From an uncultured Pseudomonadota bacterium (GTDB lineage: Bacteria; Myxococcota_A; UBA796; SXON01), in contig CAIXRH010000213.1 of assembly GCA_903921785.1 (NCBI GenBank), positions 1 through 37,912 of the forward strand: DNA of 37,912 bases. The letters run 5' to 3'. The position numbers were made by a program, and so were the translations under genes. The notes below the pieces were generated by a model. It was given only the letters and a program-made list of their open reading frames with translations, had not been told where the DNA came from and did no database searches. Of the stretch, positions 8,489 through 16,043 are shown piece by piece. Position 1 is the stretch's first letter. Every line of letters begins with the position of its first letter.

Positions 8489-8535
8489 GCTTCGACAATC
8501 CCGCTGCCGACACGGGCGACTCCGGCGGGGCCTGA
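8203..8535 (+). CDS. Small knuckle/lipobox-like/MopE-motif protein, copy 2
   Basis: This 110-residue paralogue of the preceding protein has the same order of parts. It has a knuckle with Cys6, Cys9, Cys18 and Cys21, a hydrophobic stretch (about 31-45) ending in APGC (Cys46), and an aspartate-rich MopE-type motif (about 58-96, DADGDG then DCNDNDASIHPGATE). The tail is ADTGDSGGA. The site before Cys46 is a poorer lipobox than in copy 1 because of the proline, so this copy may remain membrane-anchored or use another signal. GGAG at 8193-8196 precedes the ATG, and the two genes are one base apart, so they form an operon. Function unknown; calcium or other metal binding is the likeliest property of the C-terminal part. 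Confidence 0.8.
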   Translation: MTLVPCRVCGAHVVAGVCPSCGATGGARRTATAVFLGLAMASAPGCIIQAAYGVAFQDADGDGHNVPGDDCNDNDASIHPGATETAGDGVDSDCDGFDNPAADTGDSGGA

Positions 8536-8540
8536 GCTCC

Positions 8541-8570
8541 AGCCCACCTCGACGATCCCAAGGGTGGGCT
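8541..8570 (+). terminator. Hairpin after the small-protein pair
   Basis: AGCCCACC (8541-8548) pairs with GGTGGGCT (8563-8570), an 8-bp stem with a 14-nt loop, five bases after the stop codon. There is no T-tract. It may stabilise or end the two-gene transcript. Confidence 0.4.
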
Positions 8571-8696
8571 CACCTCCCGGCCCGGCTCGACCCTCGCGAG
8601 CCAGGACACGCGTCGGTGGACGAGGGGCCACCGCAGCCTCGCGCCCGGTGACGTTTCGCCCCGCCGTCCGCGCGCCCGCGGCGTTACCCGGCGTCG

Positions 8697-10715
8697 ATGC
8701 TGCTGGTCTGGGCCACCCTCGCCGCCGCCGGCCCCTGGGACGCCCTCGGGCCCGTGCCCGCGCCCGCGCGCCTCGTGTCCGAGACCGCCGGGCCCGACCT
8801 CCTCCGCGCCGAGATCGACGATGCGGGGAACCACTATTGGATCGAGGTCACGCCCGACCGCGGCGGCGACGCGTTCTGCCGCGCCGACGGCTACGCCTTG
8901 CAGGTCCGGCGCACGCTGGACGCCTCCAACGAGAGCTTCGACCTCGATCCCGTGCCCGCTCCGGTGGCGGTCGCGTGTGAGCGCCTCGGGGGCGCCGCGC
9001 CCGCGATCGGCGCGGCGATGCGCGGCTCGCCCGTCCTGCAGCCGAGCGGCCCCGACGAACACGACCCCAAGCGCCCCGGCCCCGACGGCGTCCCGCTCGA
9101 CCCTCGCACCGCCCAGGTCGACCCCACCGGCGAAGGGTCGTGGGCCGACGGGAATCGCCCGTTCGCGCTGTACTCTTTCCGCCCCTTCCAGGCGGTGGTC
9201 TTGGCGTGGGGCGTCGCCCTCCTCGCGGCGCTCGGGCTCGGCTTCCGCCGCGCCCCGCGCCTCACCCTCCCCGCCGCGGGGCTCTTCGTCGCCGCGCTGA
9301 CGCTCCGGCTCCGCTTCGCCCCGCTCACGGTCCTCCTCGGCGGCGACGCGGCCTTCGAGCGCCTCGTCTCCGCCTACGGCCGGGGCAGCCCCGACCGCTA
9401 CTACGGCGAAACCTGGCCTTCGTTCTTCGGGCTCCTCCACGAGGCCGCGCTGGGCTCCGGCCTTGCGCTCGCCCGCATGACGGACGTGGTCCACCACGTG
9501 AACCTCCTCGCGTCCGCGGCGGCGGCGCCGCTGGCCTGGGGCGTGGCCCGGCGGGCCGGCCTCTCGCCGCGCGTGGCGCTTGCGGCGGGCGCGGCGATGG
9601 CGGCGCTCCCCCACGCCGTCGTCCTTGCCCGCATCGAAGATCACGCCGTCCTCTGCGCCACCCTCCAGCTCCTCGTGGCGTTCGCCGCGCTCGGTCCCAC
9701 CGCCGCGGACGAGGCCCTCGCCGTGCTCAGCGCCGGCCTCCTCGCCCACCTCCGCCCCGACCAGCTCCCCGCGGCCGGGCTGCTCCTCTTGCCGCTCCTC
9801 GCCCGGCGGCGCTGGGTGTCCTTCCTGGCGGGCGCGCTGCTCGTCGGCGCGCGGCTCACCTACCTGGGCCACGCGGAGGGCTCGGGGCCGATCCAGTTCA
9901 CGCGGCTCCTCGACGTGCAGGCGTGGCCCATGATGATCGCGGCCTGGGTCGGGGCGCCGGGCGTGCCGTTGCCGGGGCTGTACGGGCTCGCGGGCGTGGG
10001 CGTGGCTGCGGCGCTGGTGCCGGCCTCGCGTGCAGGGGTAGGGCCCCCGAGGAAGCTGGGCGCCTCGGCCACCGTCACCGCCTGGTGGTCGCTCGTCCTC
10101 GCCTCGACCACCGTCCCCTACCTCCCGAAGGACCTCCCTGCGGCCGACCCGCTGCGCTTCTCCCTCCCGGCCGAGGGCTGGCTGGTCCTCCTCGGCGCCG
10201 CGGGGGCCGTCGCCCTCGTCCACGCCGCCCGCACCCGCCGGGTCTTCCTCGCGCTCGGCCTGATCCTGGTCGCCTGGACGGCCACGCGCTCGTTCCCCCG
10301 CGAGGCCGTGCACGCGCGCCCGTGGGCCTGGGAGCAGGAGTACACCTTCCTCCGCTCCAACATCCCGAGCGCTGCCCCCCGCGACCCGTCCACCCGCAAC
10401 GGCGAGGCCGGCCCTGGCCGCGGCTGGTACGACGACAGCCAGGACCCCAACGGTGCCCTCGGCCGCTGGCTCTCTACCGTCAGCGATCGCGTCTGGCTCC
10501 CGTGGAGCGCCGGCACCCCAGCCGCCGGCGACCTCGTCTTCCGCGGCACCGCCGACCGCCTCGCCGGCCACTGGCTCGGCGAGCGCTGCGGCCTGGACCC
10601 CGTGGCGGAGACCGAGATCCCCCCCACCAGCGACGGCTGGGTGGACTTCGGCGCCGAGCCCCTGCGTTTCTCGCTCTACCGCGTCCGTGAATGCGGAGAC
10701 CCCGTCGCGCGTTGA
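8697..10715 (+). CDS. Large polytopic membrane protein, unknown function
   Basis: I do not recognise this 672-residue protein. A hydrophobic N-terminus (about 1-12) is followed by a polar region to about residue 160 that is probably outside the cytoplasm. A series of transmembrane segments follows (about 163-500), then a soluble C-terminal region with tryptophan-rich patches. The overall plan, many membrane helices ending in an extracytoplasmic domain, resembles GT-C type membrane glycosyltransferases. I see no clear catalytic motif, so this is only a suggestion. It stands alone between the small-protein pair and the heat-shock genes. There is no obvious ribosome-binding site before the ATG. 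The codon pattern supports real coding. Confidence 0.75.
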   Translation: MLLVWATLAAAGPWDALGPVPAPARLVSETAGPDLLRAEIDDAGNHYWIEVTPDRGGDAFCRADGYALQVRRTLDASNESFDLDPVPAPVAVACERLGGAAPAIGAAMRGSPVLQPSGPDEHDPKRPGPDGVPLDPRTAQVDPTGEGSWADGNRPFALYSFRPFQAVVLAWGVALLAALGLGFRRAPRLTLPAAGLFVAALTLRLRFAPLTVLLGGDAAFERLVSAYGRGSPDRYYGETWPSFFGLLHEAALGSGLALARMTDVVHHVNLLASAAAAPLAWGVARRAGLSPRVALAAGAAMAALPHAVVLARIEDHAVLCATLQLLVAFAALGPTAADEALAVLSAGLLAHLRPDQLPAAGLLLLPLLARRRWVSFLAGALLVGARLTYLGHAEGSGPIQFTRLLDVQAWPMMIAAWVGAPGVPLPGLYGLAGVGVAAALVPASRAGVGPPRKLGASATVTAWWSLVLASTTVPYLPKDLPAADPLRFSLPAEGWLVLLGAAGAVALVHAARTRRVFLALGLILVAWTATRSFPREAVHARPWAWEQEYTFLRSNIPSAAPRDPSTRNGEAGPGRGWYDDSQDPNGALGRWLSTVSDRVWLPWSAGTPAAGDLVFRGTADRLAGHWLGERCGLDPVAETEIPPTSDGWVDFGAEPLRFSLYRVRECGDPVAR

Positions 10716-10726
10716 TCGAGATCCGG

Positions 10727-10788
10727 TACGGTGTGTGACACTCGTAGACCCCCTGGGGCTTGACCCGGGGTCCTGCCGTGATTCATTT
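10727..10788 (+). promoter_or_regulatory. Candidate regulatory region of the small heat-shock operon
   Basis: An imperfect inverted repeat at 10727-10746 (TACG ... CGTA around GTGTGTGACAC) is followed by a hairpin with arms GACCCC (10747-10752) and GGGGTC (10767-10772). TTGACC at 10760-10765 could be a -35 with a poor -10 near 10782-10787. No CIRCE element and no clear sigma-32 promoter is present. The hairpin may also end the upstream gene. Confidence 0.3.
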
Positions 10789-10852
10789 GTAGGAGTAAGC
10801 GGTCGGCCCCGGACGCGAGTTCAGGGGCCGGCTCCACCCAACGGAGTTCCAC

Positions 10853-11266
10853 GTGTTTCTTACGCCCTGGCCGAGCTACGCCCGGCCCTTCCCGAGTCCC
10901 GCCGAGCTCTTCCTTCGTACGTTCAACGAAGCGAATCCTCGCCACGACCACGCCGTGACGGCCACCGAGGTGGAGGACGGTTGGGAGCTGAGCGCCGAGA
11001 TTCCGAGCTGCTCGGTCGAGGATGTCAAGATCGAGGTGAAGGGCGACACCGTGACCATCCACGCCGCAGCCAAGGCCCCGCCGCCGGCTGGCTGGGTGTT
11101 GGTCCGCCGCGAACGCCCCGAGGTCGAGTTCACCGAACACTTCCGCTTCTTCAAGCCGATCGACGTCGATCATGTGGAAGCCGCGGTCAAGGATGGGGTT
11201 CTCACCGTGAAGGTGCCCCGCCTCGCCCCCCCGGCCGCCCGCGTCATCCCTGTCGCGTCCCACTGA
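10853..11266 (+). CDS. Small heat-shock protein (Hsp20/alpha-crystallin), copy 1
   Basis: This 137-residue protein has an alpha-crystallin domain (about 40-130). Visible marks are the strand pattern WELSAEIPSCSVEDVKIEVKG, split here by position 45-65, and the late VEAAVKDGVLTVKVPR segment, equivalent to the A-x-x-x-n-GvL motif. Such proteins bind unfolding clients without ATP. The start is a GTG with GGAG at 10843-10846, six nt upstream. It lies 22 bases before a second, shorter Hsp20, and the two are probably cotranscribed. Confidence 0.9.
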   Translation: MFLTPWPSYARPFPSPAELFLRTFNEANPRHDHAVTATEVEDGWELSAEIPSCSVEDVKIEVKGDTVTIHAAAKAPPPAGWVLVRRERPEVEFTEHFRFFKPIDVDHVEAAVKDGVLTVKVPRLAPPAARVIPVASH

Positions 11267-11288
11267 ACCCTTCCGCCCCGGTCATCCC

Positions 11289-11621
11289 ATGAACACCGAC
11301 ACCAAGACCGAGACCGCGACCCCCACCCCCGCCCGCGTGCAGCGCGTGCCCCGCGTGGATGTCTGGCGGGCCGACGAAGGCTTCCGCGTGCTGGCAGAGC
11401 TGCCGGGCGCCCAGGCCGAGAGTGTGAAGCTCACCGCTGAGCGCGGTGTGCTCACCCTGTACGCGGAGTCCCCGCGTCACAGCTGGAAACGCTCCTTCGA
11501 GCTGCCCGACGACGTCGATGCCGACGCGATCGCGGCCCGCCTGGAGAAGGGTCTCCTCGAGATTTCTATGCCGCGCGTACCGACCGCGCGCTCCCGCCAG
11601 ATTCGCGTCGTGAGCGCCTAG
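11289..11621 (+). CDS. Small heat-shock protein (Hsp20/alpha-crystallin), copy 2
   Basis: This 110-residue protein is an alpha-crystallin domain with very short flanks. The first strand region VDVWRADEGFRVLAELPG lies at about 23-40 and the closing motif IAARLEKGLLEISMPR at about 80-95. The C-terminal extension lacks an obvious I-x-I motif (it ends QIRVVSA), and the N-terminal arm is short and rich in Thr/Pro, so higher-order assembly may differ from copy 1. Two unlike Hsp20s in tandem may form mixed oligomers. There is no strong ribosome-binding site; coupling to the upstream gene is plausible. The gene ends before a clear intrinsic terminator. Confidence 0.9.
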   Translation: MNTDTKTETATPTPARVQRVPRVDVWRADEGFRVLAELPGAQAESVKLTAERGVLTLYAESPRHSWKRSFELPDDVDADAIAARLEKGLLEISMPRVPTARSRQIRVVSA

Positions 11622-11677
11622 AGGTCGGGTACGCCCGCTGCGCAGGAGCCCATCTGGGGAGGCGGGCTCACTGCGCC

Positions 11678-11724
11678 GGGCGGGGTCGGGGGGAAACCCC
11701 TGGCCCCGCCCGTTGGGCGTTTTT
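11678..11724 (+). terminator. Intrinsic terminator of the heat-shock operon
   Basis: A compact hairpin CGCCC-GTT-GGGCG (11707-11719) is followed directly by five T residues (11720-11724). A larger nested stem, GGGCGGGG (11678-11685) with CCCCGCCC (11704-11711), can form instead. This is the best Rho-independent terminator in the window and lies between converging genes. Confidence 0.75.
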
Positions 11725-11733
11725 GGCACTGTC

Positions 11734-13095
11734 TCAGAACGCCTCGCCCCAACCCAAGAGCACGCCCCAGCCGTCGGGGCTCCATCCGACGTCCAGGCGG
11801 GTGATGTTGTCGCGCTCGGGCGGAAGCACCACCCGGAGCCCCGCGCCGACGGAGGCGTGCGGGCCGTCGCAGAGCGCGCTGTCCACGAAGATGGCGCCTT
11901 CGAGCGGCCCGACGAGGGGGTGACGGAGCTCCAGCTGGAGGGCCGCGAGCCACTCATCCCGGAAGCGCCCGGAGGGCAGGCCGCGGAGGAGGGTGGTGCC
12001 ACCCACGCTGGGGAGCAGGTACCAGGCGGGCTCTCCCGGCGCGGCCTCGCCGTAGGCGCGTGCGGCCAGCTCGCCCTTGCCCACCGGGCGGCTCAGCCTC
12101 AGGTCCGCCGAGGCGTCGGGGTGCAGCTCCGCTCCGGCCACGCCCACGAGCAGCCGGCCGCCGACCGCGAAGCTCGCCCGTTTCGCCTTGTCCGCCAGAC
12201 GGACGCTCGCCTGGGGCCCCACCGCACGGACGGCGTCGGGGCCGGGGCCGCCGAGCGGGTCGAAGAGCAGGGCGTCGGCGCCGCCGGAGACGGTGAGGGG
12301 GCCGCGGGCCCAGCCGGCGGTGAGGGTCGCTTCACCGCGGTGCGCGGGTGTGCCGTAGACGGCGGCGCCCTCCCAGCGGTAGAGGTTCGCGTAGCTGTAG
12401 GCCAGGGACGCGCCGGGGCTGGCCGGGATCCGCGCGGTGAAGCCGACGGCCGCACCCGCTTCGCCGGTGCTGTCGCCGAAGGCCTGGAGCACCAGCCGGT
12501 GGCCACGCGCGGCCGTGTCCGGGTCTACGAAGCGGACGTAGGCTCCGATGCCTGCGTAGGGGGCGGTGGTGACGCCGAGGCCGAGGGTCCATGTGCCCGG
12601 GTCGGGCGGCTCGGCGGCGCTGCGGGCCTTCATGCCGCGGGCCATGCCGTCGTCGCCGGTGAGGGGCCAGTCGGCGGGGGCCGGAGGCCCGCCTCGGGCG
12701 GCGGCGAGGCGGAGCCGGGCCGCCGCCGCGCCGGCCACGGTGGGGTCGTCGGTCAGGGGGGCGGCCAGGGCAGCCGCGCGGGCGGCGGAGCCGCCGGCGA
12801 AGGCGGGGAGGAACAGCGCCGCGTCGGCCTCCGCGAGGACGCACCACGGATCGTCCGGGGGGCAGGCGTCGAGCGCGCGGTTCCACGGACCCTCGTGCCA
12901 CAACGGGGCGAGGTTTCCTTCCCGGTGCACCAGCCGCAGGTGCGCCATCGCTTCCACGGCACGGCAGGCCGCCTCCGGGCACTCGACCACGGCGGCGAGG
13001 GCGCCCCGCCAGGCGGACACCGCGTCCAGCCGCGCTCCGGCCCAATAGGCCTCATCTCCCTTCGACAAAAGCGCGATCGCCTCGGCGCCCGTCAC
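11734..13095 (-). CDS. Omp85/surface-antigen-like outer membrane barrel
   Basis: This 453-residue protein has a helical, TPR-like first third (about 1-130), then beta-rich sequence to a C-terminal phenylalanine, the usual outer membrane beta-signal. Near residue 365 is GGTTLLRGLPSGRF, which resembles the conserved GG-x-x-x-LRG-x motif of Omp85 (BamA/TamA/D15) barrels. There is no signal peptide after the GTG start, and only 31 bases separate it from the sulfatase stop. No better start is visible in this frame. Either the N-terminus is wrong (a frameshift or sequence error) or the protein is exported another way. It follows the sulfatase lipoprotein on the same strand. Confidence 0.7.
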   Translation of the reverse strand: MTGAEAIALLSKGDEAYWAGARLDAVSAWRGALAAVVECPEAACRAVEAMAHLRLVHREGNLAPLWHEGPWNRALDACPPDDPWCVLAEADAALFLPAFAGGSAARAAALAAPLTDDPTVAGAAAARLRLAAARGGPPAPADWPLTGDDGMARGMKARSAAEPPDPGTWTLGLGVTTAPYAGIGAYVRFVDPDTAARGHRLVLQAFGDSTGEAGAAVGFTARIPASPGASLAYSYANLYRWEGAAVYGTPAHRGEATLTAGWARGPLTVSGGADALLFDPLGGPGPDAVRAVGPQASVRLADKAKRASFAVGGRLLVGVAGAELHPDASADLRLSRPVGKGELAARAYGEAAPGEPAWYLLPSVGGTTLLRGLPSGRFRDEWLAALQLELRHPLVGPLEGAIFVDSALCDGPHASVGAGLRVVLPPERDNITRLDVGWSPDGWGVLLGWGEAF

Positions 13096-13126
13096 CGGCG
13101 GGATCCGGCGATCGGCGGGGCTCGGG

Positions 13127-14542
13127 TCATTGTTCGTACCCGAGCGCCTCGAGCAGGGACTTTGTCGCCTCCCCGAGCTCCACTACCGTGGGCAGGGCGG
13201 CGTCGCGGGTGGCGGGCCCGTCCACCTTGGCGTCGGGCGGGAAGAGGGCGAAGGTGGTCGGGAGCTCCTGGCGGTGCAGCGCCTCCCCGCCGGGCTGACG
13301 CATCCAGCCGGTGCTCATCACCGCGCCGGTGCTCGTCCAGTGCGCACCCACCGCGGCCCAGAGCTGCTCGACCAACGCCGGGTCAACGCCACCGGGGATG
13401 GGGTTGGTCTCGCCGGGGTCGTGGGCGTCGTCGTAGAGGGTGACCTTGTCGTGGGCAAGGTCGACGTCGAGGCGGAGGTCGCCGTGCAAGATCCCGAGCC
13501 GCGCACTGTCGAAGCGACTGGTGTCGAAGACCTGATCGCGCGAAGGCGGGACCACGCCGAGGACATCCACCCCGCGGCTGGGGAAGTCGACGCCGCCGAG
13601 CTTCGCGACGGTGGCCGCCACGTCGAGGACGCCCACCCGGTCGTCGCGGACGGCCGGCGTGGCGACACCCGCGCCGGACACGATCAGCGGCACCCGCATC
13701 GCCTCCGGGTAGAGCGTATGGGCGTGGCCCCAGCTCCCGCGTTCGCCTAGCTCTTCCCCGTGATCGGCGGTGATCACCCACGTCGCTTTGCGGTCGCCCC
13801 AGGCGGCCTTGAGCCGCTGGAGCTGGTCGTCGACGTAGGCGATCGACTCGTCGTACTGCGCGAGCAGGCGCGGCCAACGCTCCGCCTCGACGGGGTGGAG
13901 GAAGTACCAGTCATACGACCGATACTTCATCGCCTTCTTCGAGGCCGCCTTGTCGTACCGGAACGCCCAGGGCTCGGGCGGGAGGTAGGGGTAGTGCACA
14001 TCGTAGAGGTGCACGAACAGGAAGACAGGCTTGGAGCCTTGCTCCGCGGCCCACTTCACCGCCTCGTCCACCACCTTCTCCGCCCGCACCGGGTGCTGGA
14101 GGTTCTGTTTCACCTGGATGTCGTGGTCGTCGAAGTGGTCGAACCCTCGGGCGAACCCGTAGGTGTCCGACACGTAGACGGTGGAGACGAAGCCGCCGGT
14201 GGCGAAGCCGCCCGCTCGCATCGCCTCCTGCACCATTGGCAGGTCGTCCGGGATGTGGCGGTCGTCCTCGACGACGCCGTGCTCCAGCGGTCCGCGGCCG
14301 GAGAGCATCGTCACGTGCGAGGGGAGCGTCCACGGCGAGCTGGACCGCGCTTCGGTGTACCGCGCGCCCGCGGCGGCGAGGCCGTCGAGGAAGGGGCTCG
14401 GGCTGGGGGTGCGGGTGTTGCCGTAGGCACCGAGGTGGTCGGGGCGAAGGCTGTCGATGGAGACGAGGATCACGTCGGGACGCGTCGGATCCCCTTCTGG
14501 GAGAGTCGGGGGCGACGCGCAGGCCAGGAGCAGGATCACCAT
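13127..14542 (-). CDS. Sulfatase-superfamily lipoprotein
   Basis: This 471-residue protein has the alkaline phosphatase/sulfatase fold. A lipoprotein signal is present at the start (VILLLAC, Cys8). Metal-binding elements are DVILVSIDSLRPDHLGAY (23-40) and the later ADHGEELGERGSWGH region. At the nucleophile position, where formylglycine sulfatases have C/S-x-P-x-R, the sequence is TLPSH with Thr72. It therefore probably does not use formylglycine and may be a phosphatase or phosphotransferase (LtaS-type enzymes use Thr). The ATG overlaps the stop of the upstream glycosyltransferase by 7 nt, so the pair is coupled. It is probably anchored to the periplasmic face of a membrane. Confidence 0.88.
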   Translation of the reverse strand: MVILLLACASPPTLPEGDPTRPDVILVSIDSLRPDHLGAYGNTRTPSPSPFLDGLAAAGARYTEARSSSPWTLPSHVTMLSGRGPLEHGVVEDDRHIPDDLPMVQEAMRAGGFATGGFVSTVYVSDTYGFARGFDHFDDHDIQVKQNLQHPVRAEKVVDEAVKWAAEQGSKPVFLFVHLYDVHYPYLPPEPWAFRYDKAASKKAMKYRSYDWYFLHPVEAERWPRLLAQYDESIAYVDDQLQRLKAAWGDRKATWVITADHGEELGERGSWGHAHTLYPEAMRVPLIVSGAGVATPAVRDDRVGVLDVAATVAKLGGVDFPSRGVDVLGVVPPSRDQVFDTSRFDSARLGILHGDLRLDVDLAHDKVTLYDDAHDPGETNPIPGGVDPALVEQLWAAVGAHWTSTGAVMSTGWMRQPGGEALHRQELPTTFALFPPDAKVDGPATRDAALPTVVELGEATKSLLEALGYEQ

Positions 14543-16038
14543 GTCTTCCACGACCTCCAGCCGGTCGGCAGGAACCACATCATCAGCCCGAGGAGGATGG
14601 CCCCCACGAGGACTGCGCCCCACCCGCGGCGGGGATCGGCGCGGAGCGCAGCGAGGGCGGCTTTGGGGTCGGCCAGGAAGCCGGCCGCGTACACCATCCA
14701 CAACGGCTCCAGCGGCACCCGGTAGCGGGAGAGGCCGGCGAGGCAGGCGATGGCGGCCACGTGGTAGGTGACGATCAACGCCGACCCGACGGCGTACCAC
14801 CCCCGCCCGCGCGCGAAGAGGCCGAGGGTGCCGCCGAGGAGGACCACGAACGAGGACGCCACCACGGCGAGGACGAGCGCCTGGTCGACCCAATTCGGCA
14901 GCCCCTTCCAGTGCCCGGTGCGGAGGTTGCGGGTCAAGAGGCTGTGGGGGTTGAGGAGCTGCGCGACCCGTAGCGGCATCCGCTCCACGAATTCAACAGG
15001 GTGGTCCTTGATCCACTGGATGCCGGCGCGGGTCTCGCAGGCGTCCTGGGCGATCGCGTCGTCCTCGAAGGGGCAGTGGGGCCGACCCGAGCTCGTCATC
15101 GCGTCGAACTCGTCTTCGTCGATCGGGCCGTTGCCAAAGTCGAAGGAGACGGGCGGGTAGTCGTTGTCGCCGAGCCAGAGCATCTGCCCAAGCGTGCGGT
15201 CCGACACGATCAGCGCGCCGAATTTCTGGGTGGCGTAGACGCTGTACGGCGCGACGGTGAGCGCCGCGGCGAGCCCCATCGCCACCACCGAGCGCCACGC
15301 GGCGCCGGATCGCCAACGCCCCCACACGAGCGTGATCGCCACGAGGGGAAGCAGGTAGGTAGCCACACCCCGGAAGAGCACACACGCCCCGAGCAAGATC
15401 CCCACGGCGGCCGCGCGGAGCAGGGCAGGGACGCGGTTGGGCTCGACCGCAGGCGCGGCTTCCTGGTCTCCGCCACTGCTGTTGGGCGTCGGCGCCGCCG
15501 TCGGCGCCGCTTCCAGGCCTCCGGGTGGCTCCCCCCGCGCCCACCCGATCGCGCTGACCATCCCGAACAGGATTGCCGTGTAGAAACACTCGCTCCACAG
15601 GCTGGAGGCGTAGAACGCGTGCGTGGGGCTCAGGGCGAGGAGGAACGCGGCGATGGTGGCCGCCCGAGGACCAAAGTGTGCGCGCGTGAACCGCCAGAGG
15701 AGCCAGATGGTGAGCAGCGCCACGGCCACCTGGGTGTACTTGACGGTGTTCAGGCGGCCGAAGAGCGAGGCATGTGCGGCGATGACGCTGGGGTAGCCCG
15801 GCGCCCACAGCCAGCCCTTGGTGCCGACCATCCCGTCGCCGCGGGCGATCGACCCCGCGAGGTCGCGGTAGGTGCACTCGTCGCGGATGCAGGGGCGCCG
15901 CCACCACACCTCGATGGGTACGATTCGCACGGCGGCGCCGAGGAGCAGCGCGGTCAGCAGCGAGCGGTCGAGGCGGGGCACGTCGCGGGCTCTAACCAGG
16001 GACCGGATGACGATCCGGAATCCGCGTTTACGATCCAC
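14536..16038 (-). CDS. GT-C glycosyltransferase (PMT/ArnT-like)
   Basis: This protein of up to 500 residues has about ten or more transmembrane helices. The acidic pair Asp53-Glu54 (IRDECTYRD) lies in the first extracytoplasmic loop, the catalytic signature of PMT/ArnT-type enzymes that use lipid-phosphate sugar donors. A large loop rich in Ala, Pro and Thr interrupts the helices near 175-200. The GTG at 16038 is only 5 bases from the divergent gene; a GTG at 15981 would start just before the first helix (LLTALLLGAAVRIVPI) and leave room for a promoter. It is followed by the sulfatase lipoprotein with a 7-nt overlap. Transfer of a sugar to an envelope acceptor is inferred. Confidence 0.85.
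   Translation of the reverse strand: MDRKRGFRIVIRSLVRARDVPRLDRSLLTALLLGAAVRIVPIEVWWRRPCIRDECTYRDLAGSIARGDGMVGTKGWLWAPGYPSVIAAHASLFGRLNTVKYTQVAVALLTIWLLWRFTRAHFGPRAATIAAFLLALSPTHAFYASSLWSECFYTAILFGMVSAIGWARGEPPGGLEAAPTAAPTPNSSGGDQEAAPAVEPNRVPALLRAAAVGILLGACVLFRGVATYLLPLVAITLVWGRWRSGAAWRSVVAMGLAAALTVAPYSVYATQKFGALIVSDRTLGQMLWLGDNDYPPVSFDFGNGPIDEDEFDAMTSSGRPHCPFEDDAIAQDACETRAGIQWIKDHPVEFVERMPLRVAQLLNPHSLLTRNLRTGHWKGLPNWVDQALVLAVVASSFVVLLGGTLGLFARGRGWYAVGSALIVTYHVAAIACLAGLSRYRVPLEPLWMVYAAGFLADPKAALAALRADPRRGWGAVLVGAILLGLMMWFLPTGWRSWKTW
16003..16018. promoter_or_regulatory. Palindrome near divergent starts
   Basis: CCGGAT (16003-16008) and ATCCGG (16013-16018) form a perfect inverted repeat with a 4-bp spacer, 26 bp before the metallopeptidase ATG. 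It is intergenic if the GT-C gene starts at 15981. It could be an operator for the divergent pair. Confidence 0.35.
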
Positions 16039-16043
16039 CGACC

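Noticed and set aside
10716-10852. A CIRCE (HrcA) or sigma-32 site before the small heat-shock genes
   Set aside because: The TTAGCACTC inverted repeat is absent, and no CCCCAT-type -10 lies at the right distance from TTGACC.
11713-13443. A long plus-strand open frame across the Omp85-like gene
   Set aside because: Low-complexity Gly/Arg/Ala sequence, antisense to a gene with a clear barrel motif and C-terminal Phe.
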